A stretch of DNA of 64,000 nt from Jacaranda mimosifolia. Its lineage: Eukaryota > Streptophyta > Magnoliopsida > Lamiales > Bignoniaceae. Within the stretch, counting starts at the first letter, position 1. Every line of letters begins with the position of its first letter. Below are positions 48,715-60,328 of the stretch, one piece after another. A program made the translations under genes and the position numbers. The stretch spans positions 11,203,001 to 11,267,000 of the forward strand of contig CM032128.1 of assembly GCA_018894105.1 (NCBI GenBank), read 5' to 3'. The notes under the pieces are model-generated. The model made no database searches. It was not told the DNA's origin and saw only the letters and a list, made by a program, of their open reading frames with translations.

Positions 48715-51700
48715 ACTTAATATTGATTTTTTTGTTCACTTATGTTATTTATTTAAAACTTTTACATTATTTTGTTCAAAATAATTAAAAAAAATTATTT
48801 ATTTAAAATTATTAAAATAATATTCTTAGGATAAAATTTTAGATTTTATTTCTATTTAAATTATTTATTTCGATTAATAAATAAATTTAATTTTTTTTAT
48901 TTATATATACACACATCAAGGTCTCACAGGGTTCAAACTCTACATCTCACACATTTTGAATTATTTATTTTTTATTAATTAATAAATTTAATGAAATTAG
49001 TTTAAATTAAGGCTTGTTTGTTTATGAATTGGAGCATTTTGTTAAAATATTTTAGAAAAATTATTTTCTGGAAGTAGGGTTGGAGAATGTGATGGTGATT
49101 CATTTGTATTTTGGATGGTAGATGGAAAATGAATTGGGAGAAAATTATTTATTTATTTGTATTTTAGGAGGGACAAGATATATCAATAACTTTTTTATTG
49201 GGTTGATAGAATGAAATTGACATTTTAAAATTACTATTGTTAGTATGATACTTTTAGATCTTATTTTTATTTTTAAATTATTTATTTTAGTTAATAAATA
49301 TTTTTTTTATTTAATAAATATATTCAACTTAATCTAATTAAATTATTTTAAATGAGATTTTTTTTTAATATTAGTGAGATGTAATTTAAAAACAAAATCA
49401 TATTTAATTAAGAGATGGATTTGATTTTTATTTTCCTTTTATAATTAATAAATATGTTTAACTAAATTTGATTAAATTACTTTAGATATGTTGCTGATTT
49501 TAAATTTTTACTTTTATAATTCAACTTCAATTAAAAGATTATTTAATATTTAAAAAAAATATTAATAAAATTATTTAAATTTATTCTGAGTAATTCAAAT
49601 AATATTAAAGTTAAACCCCCATGTTAAAGTTACAAATAAGTCCAGGAGTATTTTTGTTTGAAAAATAATAAAAACAACTTTTGAAGTATATTTTTGAATT
49701 TTAATACAAATTTTCAACCGATGTCTACAAATTTATTAAGAATGCTAAAAATTCTTCAAAAATTTAATTAAATATATGGGGATGAAAAGTAATTTTAGTA
49801 AACTTATAATTATGTTACTAAGTTTATATTACAATGTCATGAGTATTTCCAAATAATTTCAAAATTTCCAACTATATTAAAGTTATACAAGTTGATCAAT
49901 TTCAAAACAATTTGTGTTAATTAAGTGTAGAAAATTTTCAATAAATGCATGTTCAAATTGTCCACATCAATATACTATTAGTACCGAATATTTTAGTTTT
50001 TAAAATAAAATTAATTACACATAAAGACTAAAGTTTTTAGAATTTATAAATAATTTTTCTAAAATCTTTTTGTTCAAAAACAATTTCCTAATAAATAATA
50101 ACAAAGAATAGAATTAAATTTTTAACCTCCATAATAATATGTCATAATTCATCTTATAATATTAGATAAAACAAATAATGTTTGTATATACTATTTATAC
50201 ACAAAATGGAGGGAGGAGCAAAAATTTTGAAGGTAGTAAAAAAAATAATAGGGGAATTCATTTTTGGAGGGAAACTTATTTTTTTGAAGGAAATATAATA
50301 TGTAGACCAACTAATTTTTAAGAACAACTTGTTCAGGTCCATAAAAGTTAATAATCATTACATTTAATAATATACTTTAAGTTAATACTTTTTTTACACT
50401 ATATTAGACCGCGAAAGTTATTTTCATTTTAGCAATTTATATAGTAAAACGTACACACAATTAACATATAGATATCTATAAGTTATAAAAATCTTTAACT
50501 GACCAATACAACGATTAAAAAAATGAAGTGTAACATTAACAACCCTAACGTTATGGACCATTTTCTTTTCATTAAGTATTATGATAAATTAGATTTCTTT
50601 CTTTTCTTTTGCTATTCAGATATGTAACCTTTAACTATTTGTTTAAAGGAGTTTTTAGAATTTTTCTAAAAGAATATTGTAATAAATTATAATAAAAAAT
50701 TTTAAATTTTTAAGCACCAAAATTTATAAGTCCAAATGATATGTTATCTAACTATTTTAATTTTTAACTATAATAGAAAGTCATTTAATAATTTAAAAAA
50801 TTATATTTCAATTCATCATATAATCTAAGATAAAAGAAATTAATTTTGCTATCAATTATTTATACAAAAAAATGGAGGACCTAAAATTTCGAGGAATTGA
50901 AAAAAAGGAAGAGAATTCATTATTATTAGATGGAATCAAATTTTTGGAAGAAATCAAGTTAAATTATTATGTCAAACTAATAAAAAAACAATTGTTAACA
51001 CTCTTAATGGGCCAATTTTTGGAGGAATACAAAGTTGGAGGGAAACAAAATTGCATTGCCATCCAAATTCATTAACTAAATTTATACATATGTGTAAAAT
51101 AAGAATCTATGAAATAATGAGAAATGATAAATAATGATAAATTTATATATGTATAAAATGAGCAATCTATGAGAAATCTTCTTTAAATTTTTATTTATAT
51201 TTGTATATATGTATATAAGTATGAGAAATTAGAAATAATGATAAATTTATATATGTATAAAATGAGAAATATATGATGAATCTTCTTTAAATTTTATTGA
51301 AATTTATATATATGTGTGTATATATATACTATATATGTATATAAATATGAATAAAAAATTATATTATATATATATTTTTATAAATATTAAATATTATTTA
51401 ATTCAGAATGAATAAATATAAAAAATAGATAAAAATAAAAGTAATTTAAATTTTATTGATAAATTTATATATATATTTATATTATATATATATGTGAATA
51501 AATATAAATAGAAAAAATAAGTATACATGTATGAATAATTAAAGAAAAAAGATAAAAATAAAAATTATTTAAGATTTTATAGATAAATAAATATATATAT
51601 ATATATATATATATGTGTATAAAATGAGAATATATGAAATAATGAGAAATGAGAAACAATGATAAGTTATATACATGTATAAAATGAGAAATATATGAAA

Positions 51701-51955
51701 TAATGGAAGAAGAGAGAAATGAGAATAAAAAGAAAAGAAAAGAATGAAAATAAAAATAAAAATAAAATAAAATATGATAATAAAAAGTTATTTAAATTGA
51801 ATTGCATATATATATGAAATGATTAAGGGTAAATTAATCTTTTGATATTAAAATTATGTTAAATGGGCAACAAATGTAGAGGGGAAGGCAATGTGCGGGA
51901 TTTATAAAACATAAGAAAGTTGTTTTGTATATATTTTTTTTTCACATGAGAGTTT
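48715..51955. repeat. Long direct repeat, copy 1 (about 3.2 kb)
   Basis: It matches 52774-58690 in the same orientation once the solo LTR is removed, from the ACTTATGTTATTTRTTTAAAA region to the AATGGGCAACAAATGT region and the following TATA-rich stretch. It is very AT-rich, with TA tracts at 51290-51640 and no credible gene. The 62-67 codon ORFs inside are not conserved between copies. Differences are scattered substitutions and small indels. Confidence 0.85.
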
Positions 51956-52773
51956 GATGCTTATTTCACAAATTACATGGGGGTAAATTGCAACTAGCCC
52001 AATAAAATTATTACCATTTCAATGGAGCCCTTACTTTTCCTTTTTTTGCTAAGTAGTGTTTGGTTATATTGGAAAAATTACATTTTTGGTTCCATTGAAC
52101 GAGGGGTTTGCACTTTTGGTACTTAAGTTGACACTTATAGGACCAAAACTCTAAATTTTTTAACACATTTGGAATAGCACCTCAACTTCGGTTAGTGTTT
52201 AGGCAAAACCGTTAAATTAAAAAAAATTAATTACCCAACAGCCCCAAAATTTTAATTTATTTATAAAAATTCCACAAAATTTGAAATGCCCAATCAACCT
52301 TTATTAAAAAAATTTAAAAATATATAACAAAATCCTCATAAAAAAATTAAAAATTTTATATATCAATAAAAAATATGATATATATACAATATCAATATAA
52401 ATATATATAAAGTAAATATCATATAAATATATACATAAATATATATATATAATAACACCCACCCTCCTCCCCAATCCCTCACTGCCGGCCATGGCAGGGG
52501 CCAGATCTGGTGGCAGGTCGCTAGCCTACCATGGCGCCCAAATCGGGGCAAGCCAGCGCCAGCAACCAGATCTGGCTCAGACCAGCGGCCAGCGACCGCT
52601 GGCCACTGGCCAGGCATGGCCTGGCCTAAGGGTAGGGAGTGGGGGGGAGGGCTGGTTGGAAGAGGTGGGTGGGGAAAGAGGGGAGAAGGAGCAAATATAT
52701 ATATATGTATATGTATGTATGTAATACATTTTTACTTATTTATTTATTGTTAATTAATAAATTTTAATCAAAT
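51956..52773. other. Spacer between the two long direct repeats, with a GC-rich island
   Basis: The left half is AT-rich. The island at 52455-52645 has CCGGCCATGG, CCAGATCTGG and TGGCCACTGGCCAGG and is partly self-complementary. It recalls the GC island in the small MULE (15373-15670). ORFs over the island (for example 52491-52724) run on into flanking TA repeats, so I do not call a gene. It could be a captured or expanded repeat. Confidence 0.5.
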
Positions 52774-55168
52774 TAACCTAAATTGATATTTTTTTACTTA
52801 TGTTATTTGTTTAAAATCATTACATTATTTTGTTCAAAATAATTAAAAATATTTATTTATTTAAAATTGTTAAAATTATAGTATTATGATAAAATTTTAG
52901 ATTTTATTTTTATTTAAATTATTTATTTTGATTAATAAATAAATTTAATTTTTTTATTTATATATGCACACATAAAGGTCTCACTGGGTTCAAACTCTAG
53001 ATCTCACACATTTTGACTTACTTATTTTTCATTAATTAATAAATTTAATGAAATTAGTTTAAGTTAGAGCTTGTTTGTTTATGAATTGGAGCATTTTGTC
53101 AAAATATATTAGAAAAATGATTTTTCGGAAGTGGGGTTGGAGAATGTGATGGTTGTTCGTTTGTATTTTGGGTGGTAGGTGGAAAATGAATTGAGAGAAA
53201 ATTATTTATTTATTTGTATTTTAGAAGGGAACAAGATATATCAATAACTTTTTTAGTGGGTTGGTAGAGTGACATTGACATTTTAAAATTATTATTCTTA
53301 GTATGCTATTTTTAGATCTTATTTTTATTTATAAATTATTTATTTTAGTTAATAAATATTTTTTTGTATTTAATAAATATATTCAACTTAATCTAATTAA
53401 ATTATTTTAAATATGATTATTTTTTAATATTAGTGAGATGTAATTTAAAAATAAAATCATATTTAATTAAGAGATGGATTTGATTTTTATTTTCCTTTTA
53501 TAATTAATAAATATGGTTAATTAAATTTGATTAAATTACTTTAGATATGTTGATGATTTTAAATTTTTATTTTTTAATCCAACTTCAATTAAAAGATTAT
53601 TTAATATTTAAAAAAATTATTAATAAAATTGTTTAAATTTATTCTGAGTAATTTAAATAATATTAAAGTTAAACCCCCCATGTTAAAGTTACAAATAAAT
53701 CCAGGGGTATTTTTATTTGAAAAATAATCAAAACAACTTTTGAAAAATATTTTTGAATTTTAATATAAATTTTCAACCTGTAACACCCCTAAAATTCAGT
53801 ATTTCAGAAATTGGGATTTAGAAATTAAGATTTCGGTTAATCGATTTTAGGGCTCAGAATTAATAATAAAAGGACATAATTGCAAGGAAATTAGAAGTTT
53901 GGGGGTGAGAATTGCAATTTTTAAGGATTCAATTGACACATTTTCTTGACTTAGGGGCTTGGGAGTAATTTTCAAAAGTTTGGGATTCAATTGAGGAGTC
54001 TCACAAATTCAGGGACTTAATTGAAAAATGAAAAAAATTGGATTTTGGAAATTCAGCAGCTTTCTTCTGTACCCCTTTTCTTCCTTCTTCTCATTTTTTT
54101 CTTCGTTCTTCTTCACCATTCCATTTTCTTTCCTTTTCTTCAACCGAGAGTCAACCACCACCGTGACCCTATCTCTGGAGACCTAAACCCCAATCTAACC
54201 CCACCAACATTGTTTCCATTTCCTCCAACATGCAACTCATCGGACGACGGAGTTTTTCCGGCGGAGGGAGACCGATTTTTGGGTAGTGATGGGTTTTCAC
54301 TTTTCCGGCGATGGTTTAGGTGTTTGAGGGGTGATTTTGGAAGTTCTAGGTGTGAGGAAGAGTTCTGGGTGGTTGCATGTGGCTGAGGCTCGGTGGAAGT
54401 GGAGAGAAAATCAGTGATCGGAGTTGAGAAGAAAGTTGGTTTTTGGACTGAAAATTGAGTTTTTCGGCGGCCTCAAAGCTCAAAACAGAAAAACTAATAA
54501 CATATTTGGACTCAGGAGCTCGAGAGGAGCAAGACTGCTAAGTTTGGGATTTTTCCGGCAGTGGCGAACGGCGGCGATCCGGCGGCCGGTGGTGGCGCTC
54601 CGGCGGTGCTCCGGTGAACTGAGGGCAGTTTTTTCTTCTCGACGTGGCGAACGCAGTAGCGTGGTTGGTTCGTCAAACCGAGGTCTCATTGTGTAGTTGT
54701 GGTAGAGAATTGGAGAGTTGTTATATATATATATATATGCGCATGCATATGTGTATTTTCCTTATTAAGTTGTATCCATGCCAAGAATAGAATTTGAGGA
54801 TGTTGAGATGTTATATATATATATATGTGTGTTGGTTTCCCATGCTATGGAATATGAATTTAGTGGACCTGGACTCATGCATAATGCCAACTTGGACTTA
54901 TTATAGTATTAAGGATTGTATTATAAGATTAAATGGCATTTGATTAGGAATTGATTATGTAAGGATTATGTTCATGACCTTGAAATAGGAATGAGATACT
55001 GTATTAATTGATAAATTAGTGATTCTGGATCGTTAATGGTATAATTGTGATTAATAGAATTAAGTATGGATTTTGATTATAAATATTACTTCTTGGATAG
55101 GTAACAACGAAGTGGGTCCTGCGGACCAGTAGGCTGCTGACCGTGATAGCACTTCTGAGATTACGGAG

Positions 55169-55385
55169 GTGAGGGTCTCCCACTTGGGTTATTGCTTTGA
55201 TTACCGTTATTCGTGAATTGTTGAAACCCTGTGAGGGTCTTCCACTTAGGTTATTGCTTTGATTACCGCTATTCGTGAATTGTTGAACCCTTGTGAGGGT
55301 CTTCCACTTTGGGTTATTGCTTTGATTACCGCTATTCGTGAATTGTTGAACCCTTGTGAGGGTCTGCCAATCTGGCACTTCATTT
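55169..55385. repeat. Tandem repeat of 62-63 bp in the solo LTR
   Basis: Units start with GTGAGGGTCT at 55169, 55231, 55293 and 55356. The first three are full length and nearly identical; the fourth breaks off after about 20 bp. Confidence 0.93.
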
Positions 55386-55626
55386 CATTTATCGGTATTT
55401 GTGATAAACCCTTGTGCGGGTTACTGTTTCTGAACTGACTGTACTGTTATTGAAATCTGTGATCTGTTAAGATCTTTGATATTCTGTTATCTGATTCGGA
55501 CACCCCTGCGTGGGTTATTTCTGTTCTGATTCTGTTTTTGTTTGTTCTGATATCTGTACTGTCCAGTACTATTACTGTTTGCCCTATTGGCACTTCTATA
55601 CTATTCTGAATTGTCTGTATGTTTGA

Positions 55627-55770
55627 TACGCTAGGGGCTATTCCCTGGGTATTCGTTCTGTAAGTCCAATACGCTAGGGACTATTCCCTGGGTATTCAGT
55701 TGTCGGCCATATGCTAGGGTTATTCCTAGGTATGAGCGATGTGCTAGGGCTATTCCTGGGCATCGATTGT
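55627..55770. repeat. Short tandem units (31-42 bp) in the solo LTR
   Basis: Four units share TAYGCTAGGG followed by CTATTCCYGGG, starting near 55629, 55670, 55710 and 55740. The spacing shortens from left to right. Confidence 0.75.
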
Positions 55771-58306
55771 TATCCTTCGATTGACATTTGTTATCCGTTC
55801 GTACTATTATTTGTTGAGCTGATATGTTGTTCCCAGCTGTAAAGCGGGACGAGCTGTTAAGGGACTGATATGATCTGTTAGATTGATTCGATTGATCTAA
55901 TCTGTTTATTGATTGATTTTGATTGTTTCCGGACTGATTGAATGATTGCATGCTTGACTGAATGACTGAATGCGACTGACTGACTGCCTGCCTAATCGAT
56001 TGTCTGACCGTATTCTGATCTGTTCTGCCTGACTGTTGATTTATAGTCTGTTGAGTTGATTCTCCCTCAACAGATTCCTTCTGTTATGCTTACAGTTATC
56101 CCTCACTAAGTCTTTTGGACTTAAACCCCCGTTTATTTTGATTCTCTCAGACAGGGACTAAGCAAGGGATTTAGACTCCATGCTGGATAAGAGAATGTTT
56201 TGTAATAGATCAGATGTTGAATGTATATATGGAAGTCGTCTGATTGCTAAGTATGGTTTTGAGATCTATGATACGTTATGATGATAGGGATGACTTAAAG
56301 GTTGTAAATATTTCGTTATATAAGAACATGAATCTTGGCCTTCGTTTTATAGATTATCGAGTTTGGTAAGGTTGTAATTCCACTGCTTTTGATAAGTTGA
56401 ATTGGAAATCTAGTGGCATGCATTTAGTTATGTGTTGTATATTACAGGTTTGTTTAAGTTTGAATCCGCTGCTATTTCTGATGAGCATGAAATGTTTGAT
56501 TATGGGCCTATTGAATTGTAATTTTTGGTTCAGAATTATTGAATGGAACGTTTTGATATCTCAGCTTTGGGTTACCCAGAGTGGGGTGTCACACAACCAA
56601 CATCTACAAATTTGTTAAAGAGGCTAACAGTTCTTCAAATATTTAATTAAATATATAGGGATAAAAAATAATTTATTAAACTTATAACTATATTATTATG
56701 AAGTTTATATTACAATGTCATTAGTATTTCAAAATAATTTCAAAATTTTCAACTATATTAAAGTTATACAAGTTGACCAATTTCAAAATAATTTGCGTTA
56801 ATTAAGTGTAGAAAATTTTCAATAAATGCATATTCAAATTGTCCACATCAATATATTATCAGCACAAAATATTTTAATTTTTAAAATGAAATTAATTACA
56901 CATAAAGACTAAAGTTTTTAGAATTTATAAAGAATTTTTCTAAAATCTTTTTGTTAAAAAACAATGTCCTAATAAATAATAACAAAGAATAGAATTAAAT
57001 TTTTAACCCCCATAATAATACGTCATAATTCATTTTATAATATAAGATAAAATAAATAATTTTTGTATATACTATTTATACACAAAATGGAGGGAGGAGC
57101 AAAACTTTGGAGGCAATAAAAAAATAATAGGGGAATTCATTTTTGGAGGAAAACTTATTTTTTGAAGGAAATATAATATGTAGACCAACTAATTTTAAGA
57201 ACAACTTGCTCAGGTCCATGAAAGTTAATAATCATTATATTTAATAATATACTTTAAGTTAATACTTTTTTTACACTATATTAAACCACGAAAGTTATCT
57301 TCATTTTAGCAATTTATATAGTAAAACATACACACAATTAACATATAGATATCTATAAGTTATAAAAAAATTTAACTGGCCAATACAACAATTAAAAAAT
57401 AAAATGTAACATTAACAGGCCTAATTTCGGGGATCATTTTCTTTTCATTAAGTATTATGGTAAACTAGATTTCTTTCTTTTCTTTTGGTATTTAGGTATG
57501 TAACATTTAACTATTTGTTTAAAGGAGTTTTTAGAATTTTCTAAAAGAATATTGTAATAAATTATAATAAAAAATTAAATTCTTAAGCATCAAAATTTAT
57601 AAGTCCAAATTATATGTTATTTAAGTATTTTAATTGTAATAGAAAGTCATTTAATAATTTAAAAAATTATATGTCAATTCATCATATAATCTAAGATAAA
57701 AGAAATTAATTTTGCTATAAATTATTTATACAAAAAAAATGGGGGAGCTAAAACTTAGAGGAATCGAAAAAATGAAGAGAATTCATTATTATTAGAAGGA
57801 ATCAAATATTTGGAAGAAATCAAGTTAAATTATTATGTCAAACTAATAATAAAAACAATTGTTAACATTTTTTATGGGCCAAATTTTGGAGGGAATACAA
57901 AGTTGGAGGGAAACAAAATTGCATTGCCATCCAAATTCATTAAATAAATTTACACATATGTATAAAATAAGAATATATGAAATAATGATAAATTTATATA
58001 TGTATAAAATGAGAAATATATGATGAATCTTCTTTAAATTTTATTGAAATTTATATATATATATGTATATAAGTATGAATAAAAAATTATATTACATATA
58101 TTCTTATAAATATTATTTAATTCAGATTGAATAAATAGGAAAAAATAGATAAAATAAAAGTAATTTAAATTTTATTGATTAATTTATATATATGTCTATT
58201 ATATATATGTGAATAAGTATAAATAGAAAAAATAAGTATACATGTATGAATAATTAGAAAGAAAGAAGATAAGAATAAAAATTATTTAAAATTTTATAGA
58301 TAAATT

Positions 58307-58312
<6 letters not shown>

Positions 58313-58347
<35 letters not shown>
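58313..58347. repeat. TG microsatellite
   Basis: An uninterrupted (TG)n run of about 35 bp in copy 2 of the long repeat. The equivalent place in copy 1 is (AT)n. Confidence 0.93.
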
Positions 58348-58350
<3 letters not shown>

Positions 58351-58859
58351 AAATGAGAATATATGAAATACTGAGAAATGAGAAACAATGATAAATTTAT
58401 ATATATGTATAAAATGAGAAATATATGAAATAATGGAAGAAGAGAGAAATGAGAATAGAAAGAAAAGAAAAGAATGAAAAAAAAAAATAAAATAAAATAA
58501 AATATGATATTAAAAAGTTATTTAAATTGAATTGTATATATGCGAAATGGTTAAGGGTAAATTAATCTTTTTATATTAAAATTATATTAAATGGGCAACA
58601 AATGTTGAGGGGGAGGCGATGTGCATGGTTTTATAAAACATAAGTTATTTTGTGTGTATATATATATATATATTTTCACAGTAGGGTTTGAAATTAAAAC
58701 AAATTTTTATATTAAAATTATATTAAATGGGCAACAAATGTGGAGGGGGAGGCAGTGTGCGTGGTTTTATAAAACATAAGGAAGTTATGTGTATATATAT
58801 ATTTTTTATTTTTTTTCGCAATAGGGTTTGAAGTTAAAACAAATATTTTAAATAATTAT

Positions 58860-59084
58860 TTTAAATCAGATTACCAAGTTGGATTGGGTGGATTTGAGTT
58901 GGCGAGTTGACCAAATAAAAATTAGGTCGACCCGAACCTGACCTGATATGATTCATGTTGGGTTAGTGTTGAACATTTTTAGGTTGTCATCAGGTTGGGT
59001 TGGGTTAAGGTTGAGAAAATTAATGTTATACTCCTACTTCAACCCAACCCGAACCCACACGACCCACCCAAATTGCCACCTCTA
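58860..59084. mobile_element. Probable truncated hAT-type MITE
   Basis: The right end is TTGCCACCTCTA (reverse complement TAGAGGTGGCAA, a common hAT terminus). The interior has inverted GGGTTGGGTT and AACCCAACCC blocks. The matching left end was not found, so it is truncated or decayed. Confidence 0.5.
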
Positions 59085-59089
59085 TATGA

Positions 59090-59880
59090 CACCAATTCAA
59101 TATAAAATTAGTGAAGCCCAATTAATAAAAATGGAATTGCTAAAGCCCAATTAATCAACTTTGCAATTTGATATCAAACCTAATTCTTTACCAAATGACA
59201 TTAATTTACTAAAAAATCCGTGAACTCATATTAATAAAAGAAAAGTTACAAAAACATAATTAATCAATTCTTTAAGTTAATGTCAGATCCAATTCATTTT
59301 GAAATTCAATTCACTAATTTACTAGAAGAATTATTGAAGCTCAATTAATAAAAAGGAAGTTGGTAAAGCCCAATTAATGAATTTTTCAAATTAGTATGAA
59401 GCTCAATTTGCCAATTCACTTAAATATTAGGTAAACCCAATTAGCAAAAAAAAAATAAGCTGGTCAACCCAAAGTAATCAATTATTTGAACTAATGTGAA
59501 GCTCAATTAATAAAAATTAAGCTCAGTTCTTTGAAGAAAGCCTAATTCATCATTTACCTCACTTCAAATTTGTTCAAGACCAACTCTTAAAATGAAGCCT
59601 AAGTCACCACTTAATTTACTATAAATTTGGTCAAATCTATTTCATAAATGAAAATTCCCAATTCATTGAATAATTCACCAAAAAGTTATGAAGCCCAATA
59701 TTTTAAAGAAATTGGCCCAACTAATGAATTATTCACTTCAAATTTCTTCAAGCTCAATCTTTAAAATAAAACTGAATTCAGTAATAATTCATTAAAAAAT
59801 TAGTTAAACCCAATTAACAAATTCTTTACATTATTGTGAAGCCCATTTCTTGAACGAAAGCCCAACCCACAGGTATTGGT
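59090..59880. repeat. Diverged repeats containing AAGCCCAATTAAT
   Basis: The phrase (G/A)AAGCYCAATTAATnAA recurs about a dozen times at irregular spacing over 800 bp, separated by AATTCACTT/AATTTACT-like stretches. It appears to be an old tandem array within the CACTA element. No coding potential is visible. Confidence 0.6.
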
Positions 59881-59909
59881 AAAAATTTAATTTAATATTC
59901 ATTTATAAT

Positions 59910-60325
59910 TAGTAACGAAAATCATTGTTAACATATGCGTACAATTGATATTTGGAGGGAATGAATTTTGGAGGGAAGTTAATTAAAGTTTAGTGACTAA
60001 ACTTTGTTACAATATATTTTATTTGTAACAAATATTTTGTTGTTACAAATGGTACCAAATTTTGTTACAAATATATCTTCTCTTATGACGGAAACTGTTA
60101 TATGTAACAAAATAATATTTTTCGTAACGAATTATTATTTAATTATGAAAATAAAAAATTTAAGGTAACAAATTTGAGTTAAAGGTAACAAAACTTTTAC
60201 TTCGTTACTAAAGAAAATGTTATTTGTAACAAAAAATCAATTTTGTTACAATAAATCTAACATATGTAACGAATTTTACCTTTGTTACCAAAATTTTTGT
60301 TACGCAAAGTGCAATTTGTTGTAGT
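59910..60325. repeat. CACTA right subterminal repeats and terminus
   Basis: About fifteen GTAACAAA/GTAACGAA/TTTGTTAC motifs in both orientations precede the terminal ATTTGTTGTAGT. They mirror the left end (46511-46820). The richer array at the right end is usual for the 3' side of En/Spm elements. Confidence 0.85.
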
Positions 60326-60328
60326 ATT

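Larger units (their letters stand above)
53779..56593. mobile_element. Solo LTR of a gypsy-type element (2815 bp)
   Basis: The insertion begins TGTAACACCCC and ends GGGGTGTCACA (TG...CA), with a 5-bp target duplication CAACC on both sides (53774-53778 and 56594-56598). Copy 1 of the long repeat has a single uninterrupted site (about 49725). There is no internal region and no second LTR, which is what recombination between LTRs leaves. The CTCACTAAGTC...GACTTA motif at about 56103-56125 is also in the Gypsy-M LTRs, which supports a gypsy origin. An ORF at 54021-54386 lies in its leader-like part and resembles no known protein. Confidence 0.92.
52774..58690. repeat. Long direct repeat, copy 2, interrupted by a solo LTR
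   Basis: Net length without the 2815-bp insertion and its duplication is about 3.1 kb. Copy 2 differs from copy 1 by a (TG)n expansion at 58313-58347 where copy 1 has (AT)n (51590-51614), and by lacking about 100 bp near 51100-51240. Its 3' end is further duplicated locally: about 58571-58706 is repeated at 58707-58845. Confidence 0.85.
46497..60325. mobile_element. CACTA (En/Spm-type) element, 13.8 kb, inserted in the MULE transposase
   Basis: The left terminus is CACTACAACAAATTACAC. The right terminus, reverse complemented, is ACTACAACAAATTGCAC (one terminal base lost). The target duplication ATT lies at 46494-46496 and 60326-60328, the 3 bp expected for CACTA. Removing the element and one ATT restores the codons of the SWIM motif WQLT...C.H of the host transposase. 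Subterminal GTAACGAA/GTAACAAA repeats lie at both ends. No TnpA or TnpD protein was recognised, so it is probably non-autonomous. It contains a tandem array, a duplication, a hAT MITE and a solo LTR. Confidence 0.93.

Noticed and set aside
54021..54386. 121-codon ORF in the solo LTR, starting with hydrophobic residues like a signal peptide
   Set aside because: It lies within an LTR. The hydrophobic run comes from a pyrimidine tract and no known domain is visible.
55016..55378. 120-codon minus-strand ORF with repeated peptide
   Set aside because: The peptide repetition is the 62-63 bp DNA tandem repeat; it is not a multiple of three conserved for coding in all units and lies inside a solo LTR.
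55169..55385. Regularly spaced repeats considered as a CRISPR array
   Set aside because: Units are contiguous tandem copies without unique spacers, in a plant LTR.
48715..58690. The two 3.1 kb direct repeats considered as an LTR pair
   Set aside because: The ends are not TG...CA, no primer-binding site follows copy 1, and the 0.8 kb spacer has no retroelement features.
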